Shown in pieces: positions 18,539 through 27,242 of a stretch of DNA of 64,000 nt. The notes beneath the pieces were generated by a model. It saw nothing but the letters and a program-made list of their open reading frames with translations, was not told the DNA's origin and did no database searches. Every line of letters begins with the position of its first letter. Within the stretch, counting starts at the first letter, position 1. The stretch is taken from the NCBI GenBank assembly GCA_002727195.1, contig PBWH01000003.1, forward strand, positions 34,871 to 98,870, read 5' to 3'. Both the position numbers and the translations under genes were made by a program. The DNA comes from Gemmatimonadota bacterium (GTDB taxonomy: Bacteria > Latescibacterota > UBA2968).

Positions 18539-19642
18539 CTATTTCCATCCGATTTTGAGGTGTAGGTCAGAGTAGAAGCTGAGAGACGTAGCCTGTTCGC
18601 GGATCGTGATCGGCTTGTTCTGCAGGCTCTCCGAGTCGGTACCGTCTTCCTAGTTCATACTGTGCCCGGTCATCATCACGACGTGGAGGCCAGTATCGAT
18701 TTCTCTCGCCCTCCTTGCCAGCTCTACACCGCTTAGCCCCGGCATCAAGACGCCCGTAAGCACGATGTCAATCTGTGTAGGCTGGTCTCTCAGGATATCG
18801 AGCGCTTCGGTTCTGTTCTCTGCCTCGATCACATTGTAACCGAGCGTATCGGTCATCTCACTGACCGCTCGCAACACGATGGCGCCATCTTCCACAATCA
18901 ACACCGTTTCCCCATCGCCTCTCACGATCCGTGCGTCCTGCAAGCCATCGGCCTGCATCTTCTCGGCAGATTCCGATAGGTAGACCGTAAACGTCGTTCC
19001 GACACCCACTTCACTTTGCAGGTCGACGTATCCATCGTGTTGTCTCACGATTCCATATACCTGCGCCAGCCCCAAACCGGTTCCCTTCGTTTCCGGCTTG
19101 GTTGTGAAGAAGGGTTCGAACACGCGTCAGATCACATCGCGCTGCATACCGGATCCCACGTCCTGCACAACGATGGGGACCCACGTGCCTCCCGTCGGTG
19201 ACAGATCTGATCCCTCTGTTGCCGGTGTCACAAGCTGGGCTACCTCCGGTACCTCTACACGCTTCACGGAAATCGTGATCGTTCTTCCATCGGGCATTGC
19301 GTCTCGAGCGTTTACGACCAGGTTGGTGATGGTCTCCTGGATCTGAGTTACGTTCGCCCTGGTTCGAGCGAATCCGTCGTTCGCACACACCCACCTGATC
19401 CTGATGCTCTCAGGAACTGTCTGCTCCATCAAGCCAGCGACCTCAGTGGCGAGAGCGGTGACGTACAGTGCTGCTCTGGTGGTCGTCCTCTGTTGGCTGA
19501 AGTCGAGTAGCTGCCTGACCAGTTGCTTGGCCCGATGTCCCTGGGAGGCAATGATCTCGAGTCTCTGTTTCTGCTGGTTGGTCGTGTCGGGGCTCAACAT
19601 CATGATGTCGGCGTAGCCGATCGTGCGACCCAGGAGGTCCGG
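18539..19642 (-). pseudogene. Decayed hybrid sensor kinase (HisKA/HATPase + receiver)
   Basis: Read on the minus strand, the remnant starts around 19642 inside the dimerisation helix (TIGYADIMML, with the upstream phospho-His region missing), continues through QLLDFSQQR, NLVVNARDAMPDG and a G-box, then meets an in-frame TGA at 19127-19129 just before [20 protein letters not shown]. The receiver domain follows (VLIVEDG...). Its phospho-acceptor position reads VLTGVLMPG, where family members have VLTDV-MPG, so the Asp is lost. A second in-frame TAG at 18650-18652 precedes the conserved NKP lysine segment. There is no start codon context. It cannot be a working kinase as it stands. Confidence 0.85.
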
Positions 19643-19665
19643 TCGGCCTTCGGCCTCGCGTCATC

Positions 19666-19702
19666 CCTGGCTAACTATCGGGCTTCCCTTCGGGGCTGAT
19701 AC
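19666..19702 (+). repeat. Short intergenic repeat, copy B
   Basis: This is the partner of the element at 4926-4962, in the same orientation. It lies exactly at the broken 5' end of the decayed kinase and against the 3' end of the next minus-strand gene. Confidence 0.5.
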
Positions 19703-19713
19703 CAAAAGTCCGC

Positions 19714-20700
19714 CTACAGATCCCAAGGGCGTTTGTAGCGCTGTTCGCCTTCGGCGGTGACCATCTGGTCGTAGACCTGCTGGAGGGGACGGAGGGCTCT
19801 CAGCGCGTCGTCGGCGTTGCAGGAGGGCTCACGTTTTTCGCGAATGGCGTCGAGGAACTCACGGTCTTGGACGAGGACGCCGCCTTCGGGGTTGTCAGGC
19901 GTCTCGAAGACGACGTCGCCGTTGAAGCGGACGACCTTGCCGTCCAGTTCGAGTGAGCCATTCTCGCAGGTGTAACGGTTGGCGCGGAACGGCTGGTGGG
20001 CGTTGTAGGACAAGCTGACCGTGGCAATGGTGTCATTGGCGTAACGGATCAGCATGCTGAAATCCATCGAGGTCCCGTTCAGTTCGTGCAGGGGAGCCAG
20101 CTCTCCGGCGACACGGCGAATGTCGTGACCGATCGTCCAGAGGGAAAAGTCTACCGAGTGACAGCCGTGGTGGAACAGGACGTCGTCGGTCCAGCTGCGT
20201 TGGTAGCCTGTCCAGCCGACGTTCTCGTGGCGATACCAGCAGCTCATGGCGTGATGCTGGTAGATCGCGCCGGTTTTTCCGGATTCGATGAACTCCTTGG
20301 TGAAGCGACCGACATCGTCGAATCGTCGTGTGTGGGCGACGAGAACCTTCTTGCCGAGTTTCCGAGCCTCTCCTGCTAGTGTTCTGGCGCCTTTGTGAGA
20401 CATGGCTATCGGGATCTCGACGAGGACGTGTTTACCTGCCTCAAGCGAGCGAGACGTCTGGTCGTAATGGAGTTCTGATGGTGAGGTAACGATGACGGCA
20501 TCGATCGCGTCGTCGGCCAGGGCCGTATCCAGGTCTGTCGTGGCGACATCGGCTGCGTGTTTGTCAGCAAAGGCGCGTGTCGGCTCGTCTCTCCTCCCTA
20601 CGATTGTCCGTATGCGAGCGCCTTCCAGATTGGCAACGGCCTCAGCGTGAAACTCGGCGATCCCACCGTAGCCGATCAGGGCACACTGTATGTCTTCCAC
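19714..20700 (-). CDS. Gfo/Idh/MocA family oxidoreductase
   Basis: A 328-residue NAD(P)-dependent dehydrogenase. CALIGYGGIAEFHAEAV forms the Rossmann loop. LVEIPIAMS stands where most relatives have EKP-A/MS, so the usual lysine of the EKP motif is replaced by Ile-Pro here. DDVLFHHGCHSVDFSLW supplies the His-rich catalytic segment with its Asp. It starts at GTG 20700, nine bases after the stop of the FGGY kinase, so the two form a minus-strand operon. The altered EKP motif may indicate a different chemistry or a degenerate family member. Confidence 0.85.
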   Translation of the reverse strand: MEDIQCALIGYGGIAEFHAEAVANLEGARIRTIVGRRDEPTRAFADKHAADVATTDLDTALADDAIDAVIVTSPSELHYDQTSRSLEAGKHVLVEIPIAMSHKGARTLAGEARKLGKKVLVAHTRRFDDVGRFTKEFIESGKTGAIYQHHAMSCWYRHENVGWTGYQRSWTDDVLFHHGCHSVDFSLWTIGHDIRRVAGELAPLHELNGTSMDFSMLIRYANDTIATVSLSYNAHQPFRANRYTCENGSLELDGKVVRFNGDVVFETPDNPEGGVLVQDREFLDAIREKREPSCNADDALRALRPLQQVYDQMVTAEGEQRYKRPWDL

Positions 20701-20709
20701 GTGACTCTC

Positions 20710-22227
20710 CTATCTGCACTGCTTGTCAATGAGTGCGTTCAATGCTTTAAGGGCAGGGTAGACATTCGTGTAGGTGACGAGCACCTGCTGATATCGCTCG
20801 ACCAATTCTGGATCAGGACTGATCTCGCGGGTCTGATGCTTGACCTGACGGGCCACGTCCTGAGCGTCGTTGTAGACGCCGCAGCCCAATCCTGCCAACA
20901 GGGCGGCGCCGAGCGCAGTTCCCTCTTCCGTTTCTGAAACCGTGATCGTCTTGCCATACACCGCCGACTTGATGGACATCAGCAACGCATTGCGCGTTGA
21001 GCCTCCGATCGCCACGATGCGTTCAGGTATGTCGATGTCGGCGTACGAAAGCAGTCCGTCCATGCAGAGCTTTGCCTCCATCGCGATCCCCTCCAGGACG
21101 GCGCGGTAGAGGGTGGCCTGATCGACGTCGCCGGTGAGCCCGACGAACGCACCGCGCGACGGTGCATCACCAAAGGGGGGATTCGCGATGCGCAGGTGAG
21201 GCAAGAAGTGGACGCCGCCAGACCCGGGGGGCACTTGGGCTGCCTGATCGAGCATGGTGGCGTGATCGAGGCTGCCCAGCAGGCGAGAAACCCAATCTAC
21301 GCTACCACCTGATGAGTAGAGCCCCCCGATCGCGTAGTATTGGTCACGGGCCACGTGGCCACCGACGCTGTATCCCTGAGCGGCCACCTCCGGCCGGTTC
21401 AGGGGTTTCGTTATTGGGAGGAAATGCGCTTCGGCTGTTCCCAATGAGTTCAGTACTGTTCCGGGATCGATCACGCCAACCCCGAATGCCCCACACACGT
21501 GGTCGTGGCCTCCCGTCGAAACGGTGGTGCTTGTCGGCAGGCCGGTCAGAGAGGACGCTTCGATAGTGACATTCCCGATGGCTTCACCGCTGGGCTTGAT
21601 CGGTGCGAGGATTCGGTCAGGGAGTTGGCAGGCATCCAGGAGGTCGTAGGCCCAGTCTCTTCGGTCGACGTCAAACAGGAGGGCACGTGACGCGAGGGAG
21701 TGATCCGTCGCTTTCTTGCCGGAGAGGCGGAAGGCTACATAGTCCGCGCTGTTCAGCCAGGTCGCGGTTCGTGCGAGGACGTCGGGCTCGTTGTCCCGGA
21801 TCCATAGGAGCTTGCAGAGTCCATAAATCGGCTGGAGCGACATCCGACAAGTCGCGTACACTTTTTCGGCACCCACGTGTTCCGCCAGCCAGGCTGCTTG
21901 GTCTTTAGACCGGCCGTCGAACCAGGCGATCCCTTTGTAGGTTGGATTACCCGCTGAATCGACGGGGTATCCTGTTTCTCCCACGCTCGCGACCGCGATG
22001 CCACCAACACGTGCAGGAGTGCGCAGCTGTCCAGTCGCATCCGTCAAGACGTCGCATACGGCCGACCAGATCTCATGAGGGTCGTAGTGTGCCCAACCCG
22101 ATCTGGGGTAGTGTGTTGGCGTCGGGGTCGAGGCTGTCGCGATGACTGACCCATCTGGCTCGCAGATGAGTGCCTTGATGTTCGTGGTCCCGACATCGAG
22201 ACCGGCAAGTAGAACGCAGGAGTCCAT
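20710..22227 (-). CDS. FGGY-family carbohydrate kinase
   Basis: A 505-residue sugar kinase. GLDVGTTNIKALICEPDG is the N-terminal phosphate loop, AWFDGRS is the substrate-binding region with the catalytic Asp (usually WxDxR), and GTALGAALLAGLG is the C-terminal FGGY signature area. It phosphorylates a pentulose, hexulose or polyol; the sequence does not decide which. It starts at ATG 22227 and is followed after 9 bases by a Gfo/Idh/MocA dehydrogenase in the same operon. A hydroxyisobutyrate-dehydrogenase-family gene diverges upstream across a 266-base gap that carries two of the dispersed repeats. Confidence 0.9.
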   Translation of the reverse strand: MDSCVLLAGLDVGTTNIKALICEPDGSVIATASTPTPTHYPRSGWAHYDPHEIWSAVCDVLTDATGQLRTPARVGGIAVASVGETGYPVDSAGNPTYKGIAWFDGRSKDQAAWLAEHVGAEKVYATCRMSLQPIYGLCKLLWIRDNEPDVLARTATWLNSADYVAFRLSGKKATDHSLASRALLFDVDRRDWAYDLLDACQLPDRILAPIKPSGEAIGNVTIEASSLTGLPTSTTVSTGGHDHVCGAFGVGVIDPGTVLNSLGTAEAHFLPITKPLNRPEVAAQGYSVGGHVARDQYYAIGGLYSSGGSVDWVSRLLGSLDHATMLDQAAQVPPGSGGVHFLPHLRIANPPFGDAPSRGAFVGLTGDVDQATLYRAVLEGIAMEAKLCMDGLLSYADIDIPERIVAIGGSTRNALLMSIKSAVYGKTITVSETEEGTALGAALLAGLGCGVYNDAQDVARQVKHQTREISPDPELVERYQQVLVTYTNVYPALKALNALIDKQCR

Positions 22228-22228
22228 G

Positions 22229-22271
22229 GAACCACAAAGACACGAAGGCAGGAAGAAGGCAAAGGGAAAAT
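22229..22271 (+). repeat. Dispersed ACCACAAAGACACGAAGG-type repeat
   Basis: A purine-rich stretch (ACCACAAAGACACGAAGG followed by AGAAGGCAAAGGGAAAA) in the divergent gap. It is similar in composition and motif to the other purine-rich intergenic repeats listed in this window, for example 61930-61960. Confidence 0.45.
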
Positions 22272-22330
22272 CTGGCTACAGCTCCAGGATTGGGTTAATT
22301 GTGGCCTTCGGCGACAAGTCAAAAGCTTGG

Positions 22331-22357
22331 AACGCAGATAACGCAGAGGGCGCCGAG
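22331..22357 (+). repeat. AACGCAGA dispersed repeat, copy 1
   Basis: The core AACGCAGATAACGCAGAGG is preceded by AAGTCAAAAGC, the same arrangement as at 23420 and 40499. It lies in the divergent gap about 140 bases before the ATG at 22494. Confidence 0.65.
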
Positions 22358-22493
22358 TGTGGGGAAACGTGCCGGATAGCAGGATTCTCGAATAGTGGGG
22401 ACCGCGTTTGGCCCTAGGCTTCACAGGCGAGAAGAGCTCCGTGCGTCAATGAGCAGAGGAACCGCAGGGAAATACTACCATTCAGGAGGAAGC

Positions 22494-23393
22494 ATGGAGA
22501 AAATAGGGTTTGTCGGACTTGGCATCATGGGGAAGCCCATGGCGCTGAATATTATCAAGGCGGGTTATGATCTCACGTTCTATGCAAGGCGTCAGGACGT
22601 GATTGATGAGGTGTCGGGCGCGGGAGGACACTCGGTTGGGTCCTCGCGGGAGGTCGCTGAGGCAGTCGAAATTATCTGCACGTGCTTGACCGCGGACCTG
22701 CAGGTTCGTGAGGTCATCCTGGGGGCTGACGGCATCCTCGAAGGGGCGAACGCAGGGAATCTCATCGTAGACATGTCGACAATCTCTCCGCTGACCATTC
22801 GTGAGGTGGCGAAGGAAGCTAAAAAAAAAAAGGTATGCGTTATGGATGCGCCTGTGAGTGGTGGTGACACAGGAGCGATCGCGGGTACGTTGACGATTAT
22901 CGCCGGTGGGTCTAAAGAGGATTTCGATCGCTGTCAGGGCATCTTCGAGGCGATGGGCAACCCCGATAATGTCTTCCACGTGGGGGAGGTCGGGGTCGGT
23001 CAGACGGTCAAGATCGTGAATCAGATGATCGGCGGCGCGAACATGGCGGTGATTGCCGAAGGCTTGACTGTGGGCGTGAAGGCGGGAGCCGATCCGCAGG
23101 CGATGGCCAAGGTGATTGGCGTCAGCTCAGGGAATTCTACGCTGTTCCAGATCCGGGCAGAGGACTTCCTGCTCAAGGATCAGTATGCGCCCGGCTTCAC
23201 TCTCGACCTGATGAAGAAGGATATTGGAATCGGATTGGATCTGGGGAAGTCGATGGATATTCCGGTTCCGATTGCGGCGGCTGCCTACCAGATGTATGCG
23301 GCGGCGAGCACGCTTGGTCACGGGAGTGATGACTTTGCTGCAGTGAGTAAGGCGATCGAGAAGCTGACGGGGATCAACCTGGGAAAGAGTTGA
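22494..23393 (+). CDS. 3-hydroxyisobutyrate dehydrogenase family (tartronate semialdehyde reductase-like)
   Basis: A 299-residue NAD(P)-dependent reductase. KIGFVGLGIMGKPMALNI is the classical N-terminal signature, MDAPVSGGDTGA the substrate-binding loop, and VGQTVKIVNQ carries the catalytic lysine. The ATG at 22494 sits behind CAGGAGGAAGC, an excellent ribosome-binding site. Relatives act on 2-hydroxy-3-oxopropionate or 3-hydroxyisobutyrate. A run of 11 A residues at 22821-22831 encodes part of four consecutive lysines and is a potential slippage site. The neighbouring divergent sugar kinase and dehydrogenase fit a carbohydrate-acid pathway. Confidence 0.92.
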   Translation: MEKIGFVGLGIMGKPMALNIIKAGYDLTFYARRQDVIDEVSGAGGHSVGSSREVAEAVEIICTCLTADLQVREVILGADGILEGANAGNLIVDMSTISPLTIREVAKEAKKKKVCVMDAPVSGGDTGAIAGTLTIIAGGSKEDFDRCQGIFEAMGNPDNVFHVGEVGVGQTVKIVNQMIGGANMAVIAEGLTVGVKAGADPQAMAKVIGVSSGNSTLFQIRAEDFLLKDQYAPGFTLDLMKKDIGIGLDLGKSMDIPVPIAAAAYQMYAAASTLGHGSDDFAAVSKAIEKLTGINLGKS

Positions 23394-23419
23394 CCGGCAG
23401 ACCAAAGTCAAGGGCTTTC

Positions 23420-23450
23420 AACGCAGACAGCGCAGAGGACGCAGAGAGAA
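23420..23450 (+). repeat. AACGCAGA dispersed repeat, copy 2
   Basis: AACGCAGACAGCGCAGAGG followed by ACGCAGAGAGAAGG, preceded by AAGTCAAGGGCTTTC. It lies just after the stop of the 3-hydroxyisobutyrate dehydrogenase-family gene, in a 236-base gap with no gene. A second purine/CCA-rich stretch (ACCAAGGACACCACCAAGAG) follows at about 23479. Confidence 0.65.
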
Positions 23451-23629
23451 GGCAGGGCAAGATCAAATGTGTTTTGCCACCAAGGACACCACCAAGAGAG
23501 TCAGAGAGTATCAGCCCCGAAGTGGGCGACCGGCACAAACACGGGTGCCGCGACATTCCGGTGCACCAGGGAACGAATGACTTTCTGCGCCGAGAATGGT
23601 CCTCTATCATGCCTGGAACGCTGAATGCG

Positions 23630-25084
23630 CTAGGCCTTTCTGCCGCCGGCGAATCCGGTGTATTCGTCGAGGAACCATTCTGCCTGTTTGGTCATGTAGA
23701 CGCTGATTTCGTCGCCCTTGAAGGCGAATGAGGCTCTCAGGGCGCCCAGGTGGATGTCAGTGATCAGGACATCGAGGTTGAGGGTTTGGTCGTCCACCCA
23801 GGCAGCGGAGGCGAGGCACTCGTACTCGATGCCGGGAGACACGCCAATCTGTTTGCCGAAGTAGTTTCGCTGCGGAAATCTGTCCGAGGCCATCTTCCCG
23901 ATCCCGAAGCGGAGAGTGTTGTCGCCCTGGGCGTTCGTGTATTCCCACGTGCCCTCGTCGCCATCGAAGGAGAATCGTATTCTGGTGATGCCCATCGGGT
24001 TGTCATCCAGGCTGTACCAAACGCTATCGACACGGGTTGCTCCTGATTCTGAGGGTGTCGGCAGTGGCTGGATCTGGAGTTGTTCGATCTTTTCTGTAAG
24101 TCTGGCCTGGGCCGTCGGACTCTCTGGAAGTGGCGAGTGCGAAAGGTGGGGAAGCAACTCCTCCCGCACTACGATGGGGATATCCGTCCCTGCCGGAGCG
24201 CCTTGAGTATCCGCGGTATACGTAACCTGGAATCCAGTGTCCGGGAAGCACATCGCTCGTTGACTGCCCATTCCCCGGAAAGAAAACCCGTTGCCCCTTT
24301 CTCTCCAGATATGGTATCCATAGCCGACGTGCCCCCGAATGGCGTTGTCGACTTGCTTCGCTGTTGCCTCTCTCACGTAGTTTTCCGGTAAGACCTCTTC
24401 CTCTCCCCATCTCCCACCGTTCAGGCATACGAGCGCGACCTTCGCCAGGTCCCGAAGCGTGCAGATGACGCCTGATCCGCCCCAGGAGAAGCCCTCCGGT
24501 GTTTTGATACAGAAGGCGTCTGACGAGAATCCGATCCGATCCAGGAAACGGGGACGCATATAGTCGAGGAACGGCATCGCCGTGAGCCGCTCGACGGTGG
24601 CGGTCAGGACGACGGTTGCAGAGGTGTCGTAGGAGAAAAGGGTGCCGGGCGGATGCGAGGGAGGTTTGTTGAAGAAGGTCCAGACCCAGTCTGGATCGTC
24701 TCGGGTGTATGACGTCCGGGTCAGGGCGGTCGACATCGTTAGCAGATCACGAACCGTTGACGCGGCGACCCATGGATGAGGGTCTTCCGGAAGCTTGTCT
24801 GGGAAGTGGTCAGCGACTCGGTCGTCGAGGTTGAGCCTGCCTTCGTCGATCAGCATGCCGACGGCGAGCGAAACGAAGCTTTTGCTGATCGAGTACATCC
24901 GGTGTTTACGGTCGACGGTCCAGGGCGCCCAATAGCCTTCCGCGGCGATCTGGTTGTGACGCACGAGCAGGATGCCGTGCATGTTGATTCGTTCGTCGTC
25001 GATTCGGTTCAAGAATCGAAGGACTGCCTCCGAGGGAATGCCGACGCTTTCCGGTGTTGTTGGTGTGAACCAGTCTGTTTCCAT
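23630..25084 (-). CDS. Serine hydrolase, class C beta-lactamase/esterase family
   Basis: A 484-residue protein. The catalytic SxxK is Ser65-Ile-Ser-Lys68 in YSISKSF, followed by the usual VGMLIDEGRLNLDDRV. The second motif region reads FSYDTSATVV, in place of YSN/YAN. No signal peptide is visible. The first 330 residues form the beta-lactamase-like fold and the last 150 form a separate beta-rich domain of the kind attached to many esterase-type members. Likely an esterase or peptidase of unknown substrate, not a resistance enzyme. It starts at ATG 25084; a decayed cupin gene lies just upstream on the same strand. Confidence 0.88.
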   Translation of the reverse strand: METDWFTPTTPESVGIPSEAVLRFLNRIDDERINMHGILLVRHNQIAAEGYWAPWTVDRKHRMYSISKSFVSLAVGMLIDEGRLNLDDRVADHFPDKLPEDPHPWVAASTVRDLLTMSTALTRTSYTRDDPDWVWTFFNKPPSHPPGTLFSYDTSATVVLTATVERLTAMPFLDYMRPRFLDRIGFSSDAFCIKTPEGFSWGGSGVICTLRDLAKVALVCLNGGRWGEEEVLPENYVREATAKQVDNAIRGHVGYGYHIWRERGNGFSFRGMGSQRAMCFPDTGFQVTYTADTQGAPAGTDIPIVVREELLPHLSHSPLPESPTAQARLTEKIEQLQIQPLPTPSESGATRVDSVWYSLDDNPMGITRIRFSFDGDEGTWEYTNAQGDNTLRFGIGKMASDRFPQRNYFGKQIGVSPGIEYECLASAAWVDDQTLNLDVLITDIHLGALRASFAFKGDEISVYMTKQAEWFLDEYTGFAGGRKA

Positions 25085-25092
25085 TTGTCTCT

Positions 25093-25508
25093 TTACTTGG
25101 TTTTAAACTCGATCAGGACCGAGTGGCGTGTCTACAGTATTCTCCAGGGCGTGCGTCCACTCACTGGGCCTCTCGACAAATGCTCCAGTTGGGATGGTCT
25201 TTGTAGCTGTCGAACCGTCTGCTTCTGTGATCAGCAGCGTGGCTCCCTCGACGAAACACGCAACCATTGGTGGATGGGTATGTTCGGTTGCAAGCTCACC
25301 CTTCGCCAACTGATGGTCCACTATGCGTACGGTCTCGTTCTAGAAGAGCACTCTATAGAAAGGGGGGGAGGTCAGGAAGCCGTGTGGTAAGGTTCGGGGA
25401 AGCCTCGACCTTTTGATCTGTTTCGGCTGCAGACTCGGCGAAGTACAGGCTGGAGCCAACTGTGCCGATCAACACGTCGGCGACCAGGGTCATCAGGCTC
25501 TGCTTCAT
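25093..25508 (-). pseudogene. Decayed secreted cupin-domain protein
   Basis: The ATG at 25508 has a good GGAGG site and begins a signal peptide-like MKQSLMTLVADVLIGTVGSS. The frame is lost at a run of seven G (25362-25368; C on the coding strand), where RLPDLPPF should continue into YRVLF. An in-frame TAG at 25340-25342 then falls between VLF and NETVRIVDHQL. A typical cupin core follows (EHTHPP, FVEGATLLITEADG). Near 25120-25128 the frame is lost again: the expected SVLIEFKTK ending is read one frame over, to a TAA at 25093-25095. Three independent lesions make a working protein unlikely. Confidence 0.82.
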
Positions 25509-25817
25509 GATTGATCCTCCAATGAACGAGTTGCTCTGCCTCTGCAGATTGGGCATCGACTGTCTTCCGGCTCGTGCCATCTCTAGAGGCCTTGACCGCC
25601 ACGTTTCTGCGAGAAGAGCCAGTCCAAGAGATCTGGCGTGTCGTAAGCTTGCGGTGCGCAGCAGTGGCCGACCCCGTTGAACTCAGTATATCGAGGCACG
25701 CCATCAACAATCTGAAATTCACGAGGCAATCAGGCTTGTGGAACCTGATCCGTTGTAGTCACTATAAGCAACACGGTGAGACGCGAAGGTGCTCGAATCG
25801 GTTGTGCAAGCGATGGA
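25509..25817. other. Gap without a supported gene
   Basis: 309 bases between the cupin remnant and the end of the M20 peptidase. Short open frames exist on both strands, but none has a recognisable domain, a good ribosome-binding site or plausible composition. The part next to 25508 must hold the former cupin promoter; no clear -35/-10 pair is visible. Confidence 0.5.
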
Positions 25818-26936
25818 TCAGGCTGGATCTTCGATACAGAAGCGGATCACCATCTGCGCGAAGATGTCCACGCCCTTCTTGAGCTGATCGGGCTCGATCC
25901 ATTCGTCGATGGTGTGCGCCTGTTTGATGTTGCCGGGACCAAGGACGACGAGTTCCATTGATTTCCCGAAGATCATCCCGTCGGTGCCGTAGGATACGGT
26001 TTTGGGCTTCCGTTTACCTGTGACCGAGAGCGCTTCTGAAACGATTCGGGAGTCGATGGGGGTGTTCAGGGGGGTCAGGCTGTCTGAGATCTTCGCCTTG
26101 ACGCCATATTTCTTGGCCATCTCGCGAATCAGCTTCTTGACCGGTTCCCAATCGTGTCCGGGAATCGGGCGTGTGTTCACGAGCGCGGCACTGTTCTCGG
26201 CGGTGATGTTGGAGGCCGTGTTGCCTTCCGTCCAGACGATGTTGAACGGTGAGTAGGGGGGCGTGAAGGTCTTGTCCGTGTATCGACGGTCCGTCTTCAG
26301 CTTTTCTCCCAGCTTAAGGACTTCGTTCAGGAACGGTATCATCAGGTGATTTGCGTTCGTGCCCTTACCCGTACTGCTATGGGTCGCCAGGCCCTTTGCT
26401 CGTGCATCGATCTTGAAGGATCCCTTGTGGGCATAGACCACATCGAGCATCGTGGGTTCGCCGATGATTCCGTATTTACAGCCCTTAAGCGTCTTCGAAT
26501 GCTTGTGGACCCAAGCAGCGCCGCCGCAATTGATTTCCTCGTCAGACGTGACGACGACGTAGATCGGCTGCTTCAGGTCGCGGGCATTGAACCGCTCAGC
26601 CGTCGCAATCATGCAGGCGACTGAGCCCTTCATGTCCGCGCTGCCTCTGCCGTAGAGCAGGCCCTTCTTCTTTGTCAGCTTGAAGGGGTCCCAGGCCCAA
26701 CCTTCGGCCGGTACGACGTCGTTGTGTCCCATCATGGCCAAGCCGCCCTTGCCCTTACCCTTCTTGCCCACGAGGCAGACCTTGGTGACACCGTTCGGGT
26801 CGGCGTACTGGAGTCGCTCCACTGAAAGACCAGCCTCCCGCATGCGCTTGGCCATTGCCGCAGAGCACTTCGCGTTGCTTAGGTTGCTCACTGTGTTGTA
26901 GCTGACGAACTCCGCCGTCAGATCGATGACATTCAT
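25818..26936 (-). CDS. M20 family metallopeptidase / ArgE-DapE-type deacylase
   Basis: A 372-residue zinc hydrolase. MMGHNDVVP gives the first His and Asp ligands, GRGSADMKGS the bridging Asp, and TSDEEINCGG the catalytic Glu-Glu pair; IGEPT and a late AHTIDEWI His complete the M20 set. Between them lies the dimerisation domain. The open frame extends upstream to 27125, but ATG 26936 follows GGAG and gives the normal family start. Substrates in this family include N-acetylornithine, succinyl-diaminopimelate and various dipeptides; the distant neighbours do not select one. Confidence 0.92.
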   Translation of the reverse strand: MNVIDLTAEFVSYNTVSNLSNAKCSAAMAKRMREAGLSVERLQYADPNGVTKVCLVGKKGKGKGGLAMMGHNDVVPAEGWAWDPFKLTKKKGLLYGRGSADMKGSVACMIATAERFNARDLKQPIYVVVTSDEEINCGGAAWVHKHSKTLKGCKYGIIGEPTMLDVVYAHKGSFKIDARAKGLATHSSTGKGTNANHLMIPFLNEVLKLGEKLKTDRRYTDKTFTPPYSPFNIVWTEGNTASNITAENSAALVNTRPIPGHDWEPVKKLIREMAKKYGVKAKISDSLTPLNTPIDSRIVSEALSVTGKRKPKTVSYGTDGMIFGKSMELVVLGPGNIKQAHTIDEWIEPDQLKKGVDIFAQMVIRFCIEDPA

Positions 26937-27242
26937 GGTTTCTCCGTACTGTTTAAGCTGAAATCGAAAAACCTTTGAACCGCAGAGTAGTAGAGGACGC
27001 AGAGAAAACAAGGGGACAGTCCCAGCAGAACCGGAACACAGTACCACCTCGTGGATTGGATCTAACCCATGAGCCCGAAAGACTACAGTAGCGGCCAATA
27101 TACCTCTCCCTATAGGCCGGGTCAACGAAGGGACCGCAACCCCCTGCTTGACTTCAGAACAAGCGCTCGCTTTCTTTGATCTTGCTTTACTTAGGTTTCG
27201 CCCGGTTACAGATGGCGGTCAAACCCCAGTAAGAGGTGCGCT
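26937..27242. other. Divergent gap with a dispersed repeat, no gene
   Basis: 306 bases between the M20 peptidase (minus) and the cyclic-nucleotide-binding gene (plus). It contains one AACGCAGA-type repeat copy at 26979-27010. No credible gene is present. I could not assign a convincing promoter for either side. Confidence 0.6.
26979..27010 (+). repeat. CGCAGAG-type dispersed repeat, copy 3
   Basis: ACCGCAGAGTAGTAGAGGACGCAGAGAAAACA (two halves, each with CGCAGAG). It is a diverged member of the AACGCAGA repeat group and lacks the AAGTCAA lead. Confidence 0.5.

Noticed and set aside
22229..23450. CRISPR array
   Set aside because: The repeats are irregularly spaced, degenerate and differ in length; there are no uniform spacers and no cas genes in the window.
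23630..25084. Antibiotic-resistance beta-lactamase
   Set aside because: The SxxK family includes mostly esterases and peptidases; the altered second motif, extra C-terminal domain and absent signal peptide argue against AmpC.
25574..25882. 102-codon plus-strand frame between the cupin remnant and the M20 gene
   Set aside because: It overlaps the 3' end of the M20 gene in antisense and has Arg/Ser-rich shadow composition.
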